The notes: a model not told the origin generated them from the sequence alone. A stretch of DNA of 26,333 nucleotides from Gemmataceae bacterium (GCA_020847555.1 JADLBT010000440.1:1-26333), one strand, 5' to 3'; positions 1 to 7,884 are shown, numbered from the stretch's first letter. A program made the numbers and translations.

Positions 1-1329
1 GTCCTCGACGAGCCGACCACCGGCCTGCACTTCGACGACATCCGCAAACTGCTCGACGTGCTCAACCGGCTCGTCGATCTGGGCAACACGGTCATCGTCG
101 TCGAGCACAACCTCGACGTGATCAAGACGGCCGACTGGGTGATCGATCTCGGCCCCGAGGCCGGCGCCGGCGGCGGCCGCGTCGTCGCCGAGGGCACGCC
201 GGAACAGGTGGCGGCCCAGGCCCACGGGTCGCAGTCCGTGGGCGTTATTTCGCACACCGGCGCCATCCTCGCGGAGGTGCTCGCGGCCGGCCCGCACGCC
301 GCGCGGCCGCGCTTCGACCCGCGCGCCGCCCTCGCCGCCGAGTTGGACGGCGCCGAACCGGAAGCGATCGGGACCGGCGCGCAGATGCCGTGGCAGACCG
401 CCGGCCGGGCATGGCACACCGGCCAGGACCGGACCACCAGCGAGGGCCGGCCGCGCCGCTGGGAGGGCAAGCTGCTCGACTGGGTCGAGAAGGAGATCCA
501 CGCCCGCGGGCCGTTCGGTGCGACGAACTGGAACCATCCGACGGTCGCCGAGATCGCCGCTCCGAGCAAGAGTCAGGGGTGGTTCTTCCACGCCATGACG
601 TCGCGCGAATGGCTGGTGCGACTCGTGTTCCGCGTCGGCCGCAACACGTTCAAGCAGGCCGATCTGAATCGTCAGCTCGGCATCCCGCCGCTGAACGAGA
701 CGGAGGGCGTGGAGGTCTACAGCAGCGAGGATCGGGTGCAGGTGGCGAACCGCAAGGGGCCGTGGCAGGAGGTGGCGGTCCTCGCCCACCGGCTGAGCGA
801 GGTCGAGACGCCAGCGTTTCGCGCCTTCCTCGATCGGGCGTGCGCTGCCTTCCATGCGAGTCTGAAGCGGGCGGCGACCCGGCCGGAGGACGTCATGCCG
901 TGGAAGGTCAACGGCGAGCGCTGGCACCTGGGCGAGAAGGGGTTCGCGCCGGGGCGCAAGCTGCAGTGGGACCGCACGCTGCTGCCGCGCCTGCTGGAAC
1001 TGGTGCGCCAGGTCGAGCCGCGCGTCGAGGTGAAGTGGGACACGCGCGACGCCATCTCCCTCAAGGTGCCGGGCATCACCCGCAGCTGGGCGCAGTGGCG
1101 CACCAAGGACACGCAGGGGCTGGACTGCAAGTTCATCGGCAAGAAAGGGCAGTTCAACCTGAGCGCCGTCGAGACGTTCGGCGTAGCGCCGACGATCAAC
1201 GGCCACCACGCGGCGGCGGACGTGCTGCGCCTGCTGTTCCGCCATCAGGAGCACGTCCACGCCGATCGGCTGGAGAAGCTGCTCACCGAGCACCTGCGCG
1301 GGTTCCGGGAGGTGTTCGGGAAGGCGTAA
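1..1329 (+). CDS. uvrA: UvrA excinuclease subunit, C-terminal part with long extension (5' truncated)
   Basis: The reading frame is open from base 1, so the gene starts upstream of the window. The first residues are the Walker B/D-loop of the second UvrA ABC module ([13 protein letters not shown]), followed by the H-loop VIVVEHN and the [12 protein letters not shown] signature that closes the ATPase domain in all UvrA proteins. UvrA recognises bulky DNA lesions and loads UvrB in nucleotide excision repair in the cytoplasm. A standard UvrA ends soon after this point. Here roughly 350 more residues follow, rich in Trp and Arg, with segments such as [15 protein letters not shown] and [11 protein letters not shown]. 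They are in frame with no stop, so this is an extension and not a neighbouring gene. I do not recognise the extension as a named domain; a planctomycete UvrA subfamily trait is my inference. Confidence 0.93.
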   Translation, partial: VLDEPTTGLHFDDIRKLLDVLNRLVDLGNTVIVVEHNLDVIKTADWVIDLGPEAGAGGGRVVAEGTPEQVAAQAHGSQSVGVISHTGAILAEVLAAGPHAARPRFDPRAALAAELDGAEPEAIGTGAQMPWQTAGRAWHTGQDRTTSEGRPRRWEGKLLDWVEKEIHARGPFGATNWNHPTVAEIAAPSKSQGWFFHAMTSREWLVRLVFRVGRNTFKQADLNRQLGIPPLNETEGVEVYSSEDRVQVANRKGPWQEVAVLAHRLSEVETPAFRAFLDRACAAFHASLKRAATRPEDVMPWKVNGERWHLGEKGFAPGRKLQWDRTLLPRLLELVRQVEPRVEVKWDTRDAISLKVPGITRSWAQWRTKDTQGLDCKFIGKKGQFNLSAVETFGVAPTINGHHAAADVLRLLFRHQEHVHADRLEKLLTEHLRGFREVFGKA

Positions 1330-1362
1330 GAAGAAAGGCGAGCCGGCTGCAAGTCGGTCGCC

Positions 1363-1400
1363 CGCTGCCAGCCCGGAGCGCCAGCGCCGGGCTGGCAGCG
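1363..1400. repeat. Palindromic repeat downstream of uvrA (family 1)
   Basis: A perfect inverted repeat has 14-base arms at 1363-1376 and 1387-1400 with a 10-base loop. Its core, GCCCGGAGCGCCAGCG, recurs in inverted or partial form at several other places in the window. It lies 33 bases after the uvrA stop. It could fold as a transcript-end hairpin, but no T-run follows, so I call it a REP-like dispersed repeat. Confidence 0.75.
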
Positions 1401-1477
1401 TACCTGAAACCCGTTGCAAGCGCACCGGCCGGGGGCTAAGCTCAGGTTGTTGTCGCCTCTCTCATACGGTGCGCCCC

Positions 1478-2548
1478 ATGACAACTCTTCCACAGTCCGG
1501 CCCGCCCGAGTACAACGTCACCGGCCAGTCCTACGACGACCGCCGCCACTTTCGCCACGATGGCCCGCTGATCGACGTTCACGCCCACGTCACCATGACG
1601 CACCCGTCCGACCCGCCCGGGTTCCCCGGCGGCTCCGGCCGCGCCGGGAGCCTCGCCCAGGCCGAGACGATGCTCGAGGTCGCCCGCGCGTTCGGCATCA
1701 CCCGCACCTACACCATGTGTCCGCCGCAGGACATCGCGCCGCTGCGCGAGCGGTTCGGCCCGGCCCTCGGCTTCAACGGCCCGATCGCCAAGGCGGAGGA
1801 CGAGCCGGACGACGCGGCCTACCGGCTGCTCGATCGGTTCCTGGAGCAGGGGGTGGACCTCATCAAGTTCTGGGGGCCGCCGCGCGGCTGCGACGAAGGG
1901 CTGTACGTGGACGCTCCGTGGCGCCGCCAGGTCGTTCAGCGCGCCCGGGCGGCCGGGGTGCGCGTCTTCATGGTCCACGTCAGCGATCCGGACGCCTGGT
2001 TCGCCACCGCCTACGCCGACCCGATCCACTACGGCAAGAAGAAGGAGCACTACTTCGGCCTGCACTTCCTGCTGAACGAGTTCCCCGATGTGGCGTGGAT
2101 CGCTGCCCACATGGGCAGCGACCCGGAGGATCCGGACCACCTGGCGGAGCTGCTGGAGCGCTACCCGCACCTGCACCTCGACACCAGCGCGACCAAGTGG
2201 CAGGTGCGCGAGGTGTCGCGCCGACGCGACGCGCTGCGGGCGCTGGTCTGCCGTTACCCGACGCGCGTGCTGTTCGGCGTCGATCTGGCGACCCGCCCGC
2301 ACCTGGTACGCGAGCATTACGTGAGCCGGTACTGGTGTCAGCGAACGCTCTGGGAGAGCGCGTGGGAAGGCCCCAGCCCGGTCGCCGACGGAGATTACGC
2401 TCCGACCCTGGGCGAGCCGCCGCTGCCGCACCTGCGCGGGCTCGGGCTGCCGCCCGAGGTGCTGCGGCAGGTGTACCACGCGAACGCCCGGCGGCTGTTC
2501 CCGCACCAGAGCCCGGCCGGTGAGGGCGAGCCCGGTCTGTCCCTCTGA
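1478..2548 (+). CDS. Amidohydrolase (amidohydro_2 family metal-dependent hydrolase)
   Basis: A 356-residue protein predicted to be a TIM-barrel metal-dependent hydrolase of the amidohydrolase superfamily. The N-terminal metal-binding motif is LIDVHAHV (His at about 35 and 37 from ATG 1478). Other barrel-like segments are FMVHVSD (about 165-171), IAAHMGSDPEDPDHLAELL and LFGVDLATRP. The C-terminus LPPEVLRQVYHANARRLF is the usual closing helix of this family, where residues like NA-R-LF mark the end of the barrel. No signal peptide is visible, so it is probably cytoplasmic. The substrate cannot be read from the sequence. A GTG nine bases upstream at 1469 is an alternative start, and neither has a strong ribosome binding site. 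It stands between uvrA and the UBact unit with no evident link to either. Confidence 0.85.
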   Translation: MTTLPQSGPPEYNVTGQSYDDRRHFRHDGPLIDVHAHVTMTHPSDPPGFPGGSGRAGSLAQAETMLEVARAFGITRTYTMCPPQDIAPLRERFGPALGFNGPIAKAEDEPDDAAYRLLDRFLEQGVDLIKFWGPPRGCDEGLYVDAPWRRQVVQRARAAGVRVFMVHVSDPDAWFATAYADPIHYGKKKEHYFGLHFLLNEFPDVAWIAAHMGSDPEDPDHLAELLERYPHLHLDTSATKWQVREVSRRRDALRALVCRYPTRVLFGVDLATRPHLVREHYVSRYWCQRTLWESAWEGPSPVADGDYAPTLGEPPLPHLRGLGLPPEVLRQVYHANARRLFPHQSPAGEGEPGLSL

Positions 2549-2583
2549 AATCAGCAGCCTGTCCCCCCACGCCGGCGCTGTCC

Positions 2584-2613
2584 TTGCCTTTCCGTCTCTT
2601 GCGGACCTACAAT
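2584..2613 (+). promoter_or_regulatory. Putative sigma-70-type promoter of the UBact unit
   Basis: TTGCCT at 2584-2589 and TACAAT at 2608-2613 are separated by 18 bases. The first matches the -35 consensus at 4 of 6 positions and the second the -10 consensus at 5 of 6. Transcription would begin near 2620, about 30 bases before the GTG start of UBact, with GGAGGG at 2635-2640 as ribosome binding site. TACAAT recurs upstream of two other genes in the window. Confidence 0.55.
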
Positions 2614-2649
2614 TGCAGAGGTCACTTCCACTTCCGGAGGGATTAACCC

Positions 2650-2829
2650 GTGGCAAACACTCATCTCCCTGTCTCCCAGCTCCCCACCCAGGCGGCCCCG
2701 CCGGAAACCGGCCCGGCGATCGAGCCGCGCCGCGAGATGCGCGAGGTACTGGAGGCGATCCAGGCCGACTGCCGCCTGAACCCGGACGAGTACCTCAAGG
2801 AGGTTTACGTCCCGGGCGGAGGGGAATGA
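2650..2829 (+). CDS. ubact: UBact, prokaryotic ubiquitin-like (Pup-like) protein modifier
   Basis: A 59-residue protein starting at GTG 2650, eight to nine bases after GGAGGG. Its features match UBact, the Pup-like modifier of Gram-negative bacteria. The N-terminal half is Pro/Gln/Thr-rich and looks disordered. A charged helix follows (REMREVLEAIQAD, about 28-40), and the C-terminus is YLKEVYVPGGGE. The terminal Gly-Gly-Glu is the form that a PafA-type ligase activates directly, so no deamidation step is needed, unlike the Gln-ending Pup of mycobacteria. There is one lysine (K50) and one cysteine (C41). The next gene begins seven bases after the stop and encodes a PafA/Dop-superfamily enzyme. 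The GGAGGGG serving that gene lies within the last codons of this one, implying coupled translation. Identity rests on the C-terminus, size and neighbour. Confidence 0.85.
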   Translation: MANTHLPVSQLPTQAAPPETGPAIEPRREMREVLEAIQADCRLNPDEYLKEVYVPGGGE

Positions 2830-2836
2830 CGCACCC

Positions 2837-4474
2837 ATGTTCGACCGCCTGGCCGGGGTCGAGACCGAGTACGCGCTGCGCTTCCGCCCCGCCCGGCCGG
2901 GCGGCCCCCGCACGCCCAACGACGTCCTGTTCGAGCGGTTAATTCAGCGCGTTCGGGCGCGGGTGCCGATCGTCAGCGCGATCATCCGCGAGACGGGATG
3001 GTTCGTCGCCAACGGCGGGGCCGTCCGGCTCGAACGCGCTCCGTTCTTCGCCTTCCTGCCGGCTGCCGGCCTGGTCGAGGGCGCGACGCCGGAGTGCCGT
3101 GGACCGCGCCAGCTCCTGCTGTACCAGCGTGCCCAGGACATCCTTCTCTCGCGTGCCGCCGCGTCCAGCGGGGGCATCGAGGGGGAGGCGGCCCTGCTCA
3201 AGAACAACCGCGATGCCCACGGCAACCGCTACGGCAGCCACGAAAACTACGAGGCAACCATCGCCTCCGGGCCGGCCCTCGTCTGCTGGCGGGTGCTGAT
3301 CGCCCTGCTACCCCTGCTGATCCCGCCGATCATCGCCGCCCTGGTGGTGGCGCTCCTCCTCGCCGGAGCCGGCGCCCTGGTGGTGCTGGGTCTGCGCGCC
3401 TGCTTCCCGGGCCGGTTCAACCCGAGCCAGCTGGCTGGCACGGCGCTTACCTGGCTGCTCTACCTGTGCCTGCTGCCGCTCCTGATTCTCCCCCAGCTGT
3501 GCATCACCGGGCTCGCGTTCCGCCGCCAGCGCCGCCGGCTGCTCGCCTTCCTGGTGACCCGCCCGATCTTCGCCGGGACCGGCGCGGTCGAACTGGACGG
3601 CCGTTTCACCCTGTCGCCGCGCGCCGCCGCCGTCCGCGGGGTGTGCGGCAGCGCGGCCGAGTGCTCGCGCCCGGTCTACTACCTCAACCACATCTGGAAG
3701 GGCGTGCTCGGCCTGGCCCTCGGCGATCGCTGGGGCTACGCCCACCTGTTCGCCCGCCGGCAGCGGTTGCAGCTCAGCGTCGGCGACTCGAACATGGCGC
3801 AGCACGCCGAGTACCTCAAGCTCGGGACGACCCTGCTGGTGCTCGACGCCATCGAGACCGGCGCCCTCGACGACGCGCCGCGGTTGTGGCGGCCGCTGGC
3901 CGCCCTGCGAGCCATCTGCGCCGACCCGGACCTGACGGTGAAGGTCCGCGTGAACCTCGGCCAGCGCCGGACGGCGCTGCAGATCCAGCGCTTCTACCTC
4001 GACGCCTGCCGCCGCTTCGTGGCCCGCTCCGGCCGCGCCCACCCGGAGGCGGAAGACGTCCTGCGGCTGTGGGAGGAGACGCTCGACGCGCTGGAGCACG
4101 ACCCGCAGCAGCTGATCGGCAAGGTGGACTGGGTCACGAAGCGCCACCTCCTCGACACGGCCGGCGCAGGCGCCTCGGTCGCGGCGCGGCGCAAACTCGA
4201 CCTGCGTTATCACGAACTGTCGCGCGACGGCTACTACGTGCAGCTGGAGGCGGCGGGAGTGGCGCCGACCCTGGTCGAGCCGGAAGCGGTGCTGGCGGCA
4301 ATCGAAACCCCGCCGGACGGCACGCCGGCCGACGCGCGCGGCCGGCTGATCCGGGCATTCGTCGGCCGCCCGCAGGAAGTCCGCGCCGGCTGGAACGCGG
4401 TGGTCATCCAGTCCGGCACCCGCTCGCGCGTCGTGCGGCTGCCCCACCAGGGCCCTCTCCCGAAGCCGGACTGA
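2837..4474 (+). CDS. PafA/Dop-superfamily ligase-like enzyme with membrane-spanning insertion, partner of UBact
   Basis: A 545-residue protein of the glutamine-synthetase-like PafA/Dop superfamily, expected to attach the UBact C-terminal Glu to lysines with ATP, or to remove it. Family motifs in order: GVETEYAL (7-14, Mg-ATP site), ATPEC (83-87), LLKNNRDAHGNRYGSHENY (120-138), TRPIFAGTGAV (241-251), GDSNMAQHAEYLKLGTT (316-332), DWVTK (431-435) and KLDLRYHEL (453-461). Two features are odd. Residues about 151-228 form a strongly hydrophobic insertion with at least two long membrane-type segments, followed by RRQRRR, placed between the HENY and TRPIFAG motifs. The Asp that usually precedes HPEYATPEC in PafA is not visible; only Glu66 and Glu81 lie in that stretch. 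Ligase and depupylase cannot be told apart by eye. No proteasome or Mpa/ARC gene is in the window. Confidence 0.85.
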   Translation: MFDRLAGVETEYALRFRPARPGGPRTPNDVLFERLIQRVRARVPIVSAIIRETGWFVANGGAVRLERAPFFAFLPAAGLVEGATPECRGPRQLLLYQRAQDILLSRAAASSGGIEGEAALLKNNRDAHGNRYGSHENYEATIASGPALVCWRVLIALLPLLIPPIIAALVVALLLAGAGALVVLGLRACFPGRFNPSQLAGTALTWLLYLCLLPLLILPQLCITGLAFRRQRRRLLAFLVTRPIFAGTGAVELDGRFTLSPRAAAVRGVCGSAAECSRPVYYLNHIWKGVLGLALGDRWGYAHLFARRQRLQLSVGDSNMAQHAEYLKLGTTLLVLDAIETGALDDAPRLWRPLAALRAICADPDLTVKVRVNLGQRRTALQIQRFYLDACRRFVARSGRAHPEAEDVLRLWEETLDALEHDPQQLIGKVDWVTKRHLLDTAGAGASVAARRKLDLRYHELSRDGYYVQLEAAGVAPTLVEPEAVLAAIETPPDGTPADARGRLIRAFVGRPQEVRAGWNAVVIQSGTRSRVVRLPHQGPLPKPD

Positions 4475-4480
4475 ACCCGG

Positions 4481-4522
4481 CGCCGGCGCTTCGGGCTGGT
4501 GGTGAGAGCGTCAGCGCCGGCG
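4481..4522. repeat. Inverted repeat after the PafA/Dop-like gene (family 1 relative)
   Basis: Ten-base arms CGCCGGCGCT (4481-4490) and AGCGCCGGCG (4513-4522) enclose a loop containing TTCGGGCTGG, a one-base variant of the family 1 core. It begins seven bases after the stop codon and could also fold in the transcript as a 3'-end hairpin. Confidence 0.6.
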
Positions 4523-4567
4523 GTAGCCCTGTCCTTGTGTCACGTCTCGAACGAGGAGGAACCCATC

Positions 4568-5527
4568 ATGGTCCGGTACTGGGCAGTCGCGTTGCTGGTG
4601 CTGACCTCTCTGCCCGCGAGTGGCGCGCGCGCCGGCGCCGGGAAGGAGGCCGACAAGGACATCAAGATCGAGAGCGAGCTGACGAACAACGACCCCCGCG
4701 ACCCCAGGCGCATGGCGGCCAGCAAGGTCCACACGGTCAAGCTGAAGGCGGGCAAGGTGTACACCATCGACATGATGGCCAGGTTCGACACCTGGCTGCG
4801 GCTGGAGGATCCGGATGGCAAGGAACTGATCGAGGACGACGACAGCGGCGACGGGACGAACTCCCGGATCGTCTTCACCTGCTCGAAGGACGGCGCGTAC
4901 AAGATCGTCTGCACCGCGTTCAACCAGCAGGGCGTCGGCCCATACACGCTGACCGTCAAGACAGCCGGCAGGGCGCAGCCGAACACGTCCGCCCATGCGG
5001 TCCTTCTTGGGAAGATGGCCCCCGACTTCCAGGGCGATTTCGCCGTCAACGGCAGGCCGACGAAGCTGTCCGGCCTGAAGGGCAAGGTTGTCCTGGTCCA
5101 GTTCTGGGAGGTCCGCTCGGCGCCGAGCATCGCAACCTTCATCCGCCTGCGCGACTGGCAGAAGGCCCACAGGGCGAACGGGTTCGAGGTCGTCGGCGTG
5201 ACGTTCTACCATCACGAGGTCACGGGGCAGAAACTTGGGTTCGACAGGACCACGGGGCAGCTTGGCACCCTCGACAAGGCGACGAAGGCGACCGAGCAGC
5301 AGATGCTCGCCGACTTCGCCGCGTACCACAAGCTCGACCACCTCCTGACGGTGCTGTCCCGTGAAGAAGCGCTGAAGGTGTTCGACGCCTACGCCGTCAA
5401 CGGCCTGCCGCAGTTCGTGCTGATCGACCGCCGGGGCGTGGTGCGCGCGCTCCGCGTCGGCGAGGCCGAGGGCACGGTGATGGGGCTGGCGGACGAGATC
5501 AAGAAGCTCCTCGCGGAGAAGGAGTAG
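4568..5527 (+). CDS. Exported redoxin-like protein with N-terminal PPC-like domain, lacking the CxxC
   Basis: A 319-residue protein starting at ATG 4568, eight bases after GAGGAGG. Residues 1-22 look like a Sec signal peptide ending near ARA. Residues about 30-140 resemble a pre-peptidase C-terminal beta-sandwich (HTVKLKAGKVYTIDM, FDTWLRLEDPDGKEL, YTLTVK). Residues about 150-319 have the thioredoxin/TlpA fold pattern: APDFQGDFAVNGRPTKLSGLKGKVVLVQFWE, then GLPQFVLIDRRGVV with the usual cis-Pro region. Where a redox-active member has WCxPC, this protein has WEVRSAPS, so disulfide chemistry is not expected. It is probably a periplasmic binding or structural relative. It lies 93 bases after the PafA/Dop-like gene on the same strand, with a hairpin between, so co-transcription is uncertain. 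Confidence 0.8.
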   Translation: MVRYWAVALLVLTSLPASGARAGAGKEADKDIKIESELTNNDPRDPRRMAASKVHTVKLKAGKVYTIDMMARFDTWLRLEDPDGKELIEDDDSGDGTNSRIVFTCSKDGAYKIVCTAFNQQGVGPYTLTVKTAGRAQPNTSAHAVLLGKMAPDFQGDFAVNGRPTKLSGLKGKVVLVQFWEVRSAPSIATFIRLRDWQKAHRANGFEVVGVTFYHHEVTGQKLGFDRTTGQLGTLDKATKATEQQMLADFAAYHKLDHLLTVLSREEALKVFDAYAVNGLPQFVLIDRRGVVRALRVGEAEGTVMGLADEIKKLLAEKE

Positions 5528-5650
5528 CCGGAAACTCCTGTAACTGAGAGCGGCGCGAGAGCGGCCCGCCGGTGCGCAACTCGTATTCCGCGCCGGCGGA
5601 CCCCGCGTTACACTACGCGCTGGTCGATCCCCCAACCCGCGAGGCCGCAG

Positions 5651-6526
5651 ATGTCCACCACCAAACCGAGGAGTTTGATCGAATACACCTACGAGGCGGC
5701 GGCCCAGGACTACCTCCGTGGCCTGACGCTGGAGAACCTCATGGAGGCGACCACCCAGGCCACGCAGCGCAAGATCACCCTGGAGAGCTTCGACCTCATC
5801 CACGTCCACCGCCCCGATCTGCAGATCTTCAACGAGCTGCTCCTGCAATATCCCATCGCCGGCCAGCACAGGCCCGGCCAGGTCGTGCCCGACAACATGG
5901 TCATCCGGTGGCACGAGCCGATCAAGGCGGACGGCAGCTACGACCTGCCGCTGCAGCCGTGCGGCCCGCTCGTGGTCCCGGAGTACGTCTCCAAGAGCAA
6001 CAAGCGCAAGGACTACGAAACCAACTTCGACAGGTACGAGCAGCTAAAGGTGCCGTACTACCTGTACTTCTTCCCCGACATTCAGGATTTGACGCTGTAC
6101 CGCCACACCGGCGCGAAGTACGTTGCGGTCGCGCCGAACGAGCGCGAGCGGCTGCCACTCCCGGAACTGGAACTGGAGGTGGGACTGCTGGAAGGCTGGT
6201 TGCGGTACTGGTTCCGGGGCGAACTGGTGCCGCTGCCGGCCGACCTGCAGCACGCTCTGACCGAGGCCCGCCGCGAGCTGGAAGAAGAGCGGGCGCGGGC
6301 CGACCAGGAGCACCACCGCGCCGACGAGCAGACGCGGCGGGCCGACGAGCAGACGCGGCGGGCCGACGAGCAGACGCGGCGGGCCGACGAGCAAACGCGG
6401 CGGGCCGACAAGCAGATGCAGTGCGCCGAGGAAGAACGGCAGGCACGTCTGGCGGCAGAGGAAGAACTGGCCCGGATGCGGGCGGAATTAGAGAAGCTGC
6501 GCGGGGGGCGGACCGGCCCCGCGTGA
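5651..6526 (+). CDS. Uma2-family (PD-(D/E)XK-like) protein with repeated coiled-coil tail
   Basis: A 291-residue protein. Residues about 30-190 resemble the Uma2 (DUF820) family, a restriction-endonuclease-like fold: RPGQVVPDNMVIRW (72-85), PCGPLVVPEYVSKSNKRKDYETNFDRYEQLKVPYY with the E-x-x-S-K pattern of the putative active site, and YLYFFPDIQDLTLYRH. Residues about 200-285 are a highly charged coiled coil, including exact DEQTRRA heptads encoded by a 21-base tandem repeat. Uma2 proteins are greatly expanded in some cyanobacteria and planctomycetes and their cellular role is unknown. ATG 5651 is the first start consistent with the domain; upstream GAGGC is a weak ribosome binding site. It converges on the kinase gene, whose stop is 26 bases away. 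Confidence 0.8.
   Translation: MSTTKPRSLIEYTYEAAAQDYLRGLTLENLMEATTQATQRKITLESFDLIHVHRPDLQIFNELLLQYPIAGQHRPGQVVPDNMVIRWHEPIKADGSYDLPLQPCGPLVVPEYVSKSNKRKDYETNFDRYEQLKVPYYLYFFPDIQDLTLYRHTGAKYVAVAPNERERLPLPELELEVGLLEGWLRYWFRGELVPLPADLQHALTEARRELEEERARADQEHHRADEQTRRADEQTRRADEQTRRADEQTRRADKQMQCAEEERQARLAAEEELARMRAELEKLRGGRTGPA
6320..6424 (+). repeat. 21-base in-frame tandem repeat, about five copies
   Basis: The unit GCCGACGAGCAGACGCGGCG plus G occupies 6320-6340, 6341-6361 and 6362-6382 identically. A copy with one change is at 6383-6403 and a degenerate one at 6404-6424. Each encodes one heptad (A)DEQTRRA of the Uma2 coiled coil, so copy-number change would keep the frame. Confidence 0.95.
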
Positions 6527-6552
6527 GCCCGGGCCGCCACGGCACGGGGATC

Positions 6553-7884
6553 CTATTCCTTGCACATCAGGAACGAGCGCAGGGTGCGCACCAGGTCGCC
6601 GCAGCGGCTATGGTAGCCCGGAGGAATCATCCCCGCCGGGCGCAGCAGCACCGTGATCTGGAGCAAGCTCCGCCGGCCCGGGTCCGTCTGCTTCAGGTGC
6701 AGCTCCATGTCGATCCCGGAAGCCGACACCACCACCTCTTCCTTCCGCCCGACGCCGAGCCAGGAAAACAGGCCGGGCGGCCGCGCGACCACCTGAGTGT
6801 CGCGGAACGCGAAACGGATCAGGCCCGGAAGGCTCGTGACGAGCTGCCCGCCGGTCGCGTCGGCGAAGCCCTGGAGCTTGCAGATCGCGATCTGTTCCGG
6901 CAGCCACGCCTCCAGCTGCTCCACGATCGCGTCCGGATTCGCCGGGAGCGACCGCGGCCGCGCCGCAGGCGCAGCCGCTGGTTTCGGCGCGGGCGGGATG
7001 TCCGCTTCCTCCGGCGTGCCGTACCCGCGGAGCACCGCGTCCTTGTAGGCGCGGCCGAGTTCGTCCGCGCTGGCTGGCCGGTCCGCCGGCCGCGGGGCCA
7101 GGCACGACCGCACCACCACCTCGACGCCGAACGGGACCGACCCGGCGCCCAGCTCGGCGAACGTCGGCGGGTTGCCGGCCGCCTGGGCCATCAGAATCTC
7201 CATCGTCGAGGCGCCCTCGAACGGCAACCGCCCAGTCAGCAGCCGATACAGGATCACGCCGATGCTGTACAGGTCGCCCCGATGGTCCACCTTCTCTCCG
7301 CGTACCTGCTCCGGCGGCATGTACCCCGGGGTGCCGACCGCGTACGCGCTGTCGATGCCCTCGCCCTGCTGGCCGCTCGCCGGCTCCGCTCCCTCGCTCA
7401 GCCGGGCCAGGCCGAAGTCCATCACCTTGAGCTGCTCAAACGGGCTGTCGAACTCGACGATCACCAGGTTCGCCGGCTTGAGGTCGCAGTGGACGATGTG
7501 CTCGGCGTGGGCGGCGGCGAGGACGTCGCACAGCTGCTTGACCAGCCGGTGCAGGCGCGGCGGATGGAACGGGCCGTGGCGCGCCAGCACCTTGTCCAGG
7601 GGGGTGCCGTTGACGAACTCCATGACGATGAACGGGCCGCGCGATTCATCGACCGCGGCGTCGAGGAAGGCGACGGCGTTGGGGTGGCGCAGGCGCGCCA
7701 TCAGCGCCGTCTCGCGCTGAAAACGCTCGCGGAACTGCGGATTGGCGGCGATGTGGGGGTGCATCACCTTGACGACCACCGGCCGCCGTCCTTGCAGATC
7801 GCGGGCCAGGTACACGCAGCCCATCCCGCCCTCTCCCAGCTGGCGGACCGACTCGTACCGTCCCAGGAACACACGCTCTTGCAT
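6553..7884 (-). CDS. Serine/threonine protein kinase (Hanks type) with C-terminal unknown domain
   Basis: A 443-residue protein from ATG 7884. The kinase domain spans about 8-275: Gly-rich loop LGEGGMGCV (16-24), catalytic Lys39 in VVVKVM, catalytic loop HCDLKPANL (132-140), DFG (156-158) and GTPGYMPPEQ (184-193), followed by DLYSIGVILYRLLTGRLPF. The catalytic loop has Cys where most kinases have Arg (HRD), so it is a non-RD kinase and may not need activation-loop phosphorylation. A Pro/Ala linker (about 305-320) leads to a C-terminal region of about 125 residues (VEQLEAWLPEQIAICKLQGF, ending SFLMCKE) that I do not recognise. No transmembrane segment is seen, so it is likely cytoplasmic. An in-frame ATG 33 bases upstream (7917) abuts AGGGAGG and is an alternative start. 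Confidence 0.9.
   Translation of the reverse strand: MQERVFLGRYESVRQLGEGGMGCVYLARDLQGRRPVVVKVMHPHIAANPQFRERFQRETALMARLRHPNAVAFLDAAVDESRGPFIVMEFVNGTPLDKVLARHGPFHPPRLHRLVKQLCDVLAAAHAEHIVHCDLKPANLVIVEFDSPFEQLKVMDFGLARLSEGAEPASGQQGEGIDSAYAVGTPGYMPPEQVRGEKVDHRGDLYSIGVILYRLLTGRLPFEGASTMEILMAQAAGNPPTFAELGAGSVPFGVEVVVRSCLAPRPADRPASADELGRAYKDAVLRGYGTPEEADIPPAPKPAAAPAARPRSLPANPDAIVEQLEAWLPEQIAICKLQGFADATGGQLVTSLPGLIRFAFRDTQVVARPPGLFSWLGVGRKEEVVVSASGIDMELHLKQTDPGRRSLLQITVLLRPAGMIPPGYHSRCGDLVRTLRSFLMCKE

Noticed and set aside
4499..4567. Earlier start for the redoxin-like gene
   Set aside because: The extra residues lie in repeat sequence and precede a clear ribosome binding site and signal peptide at ATG 4568.
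2998..5364. A 788-codon frame overlapping the PafA/Dop-like and redoxin-like genes
   Set aside because: Low-complexity Arg/Pro/Ala product running through two real genes in a different frame; no start signal or motif.
6320..6424. Possible CRISPR array
   Set aside because: The 21-base units are directly adjacent without spacers and are in frame with a coiled coil.
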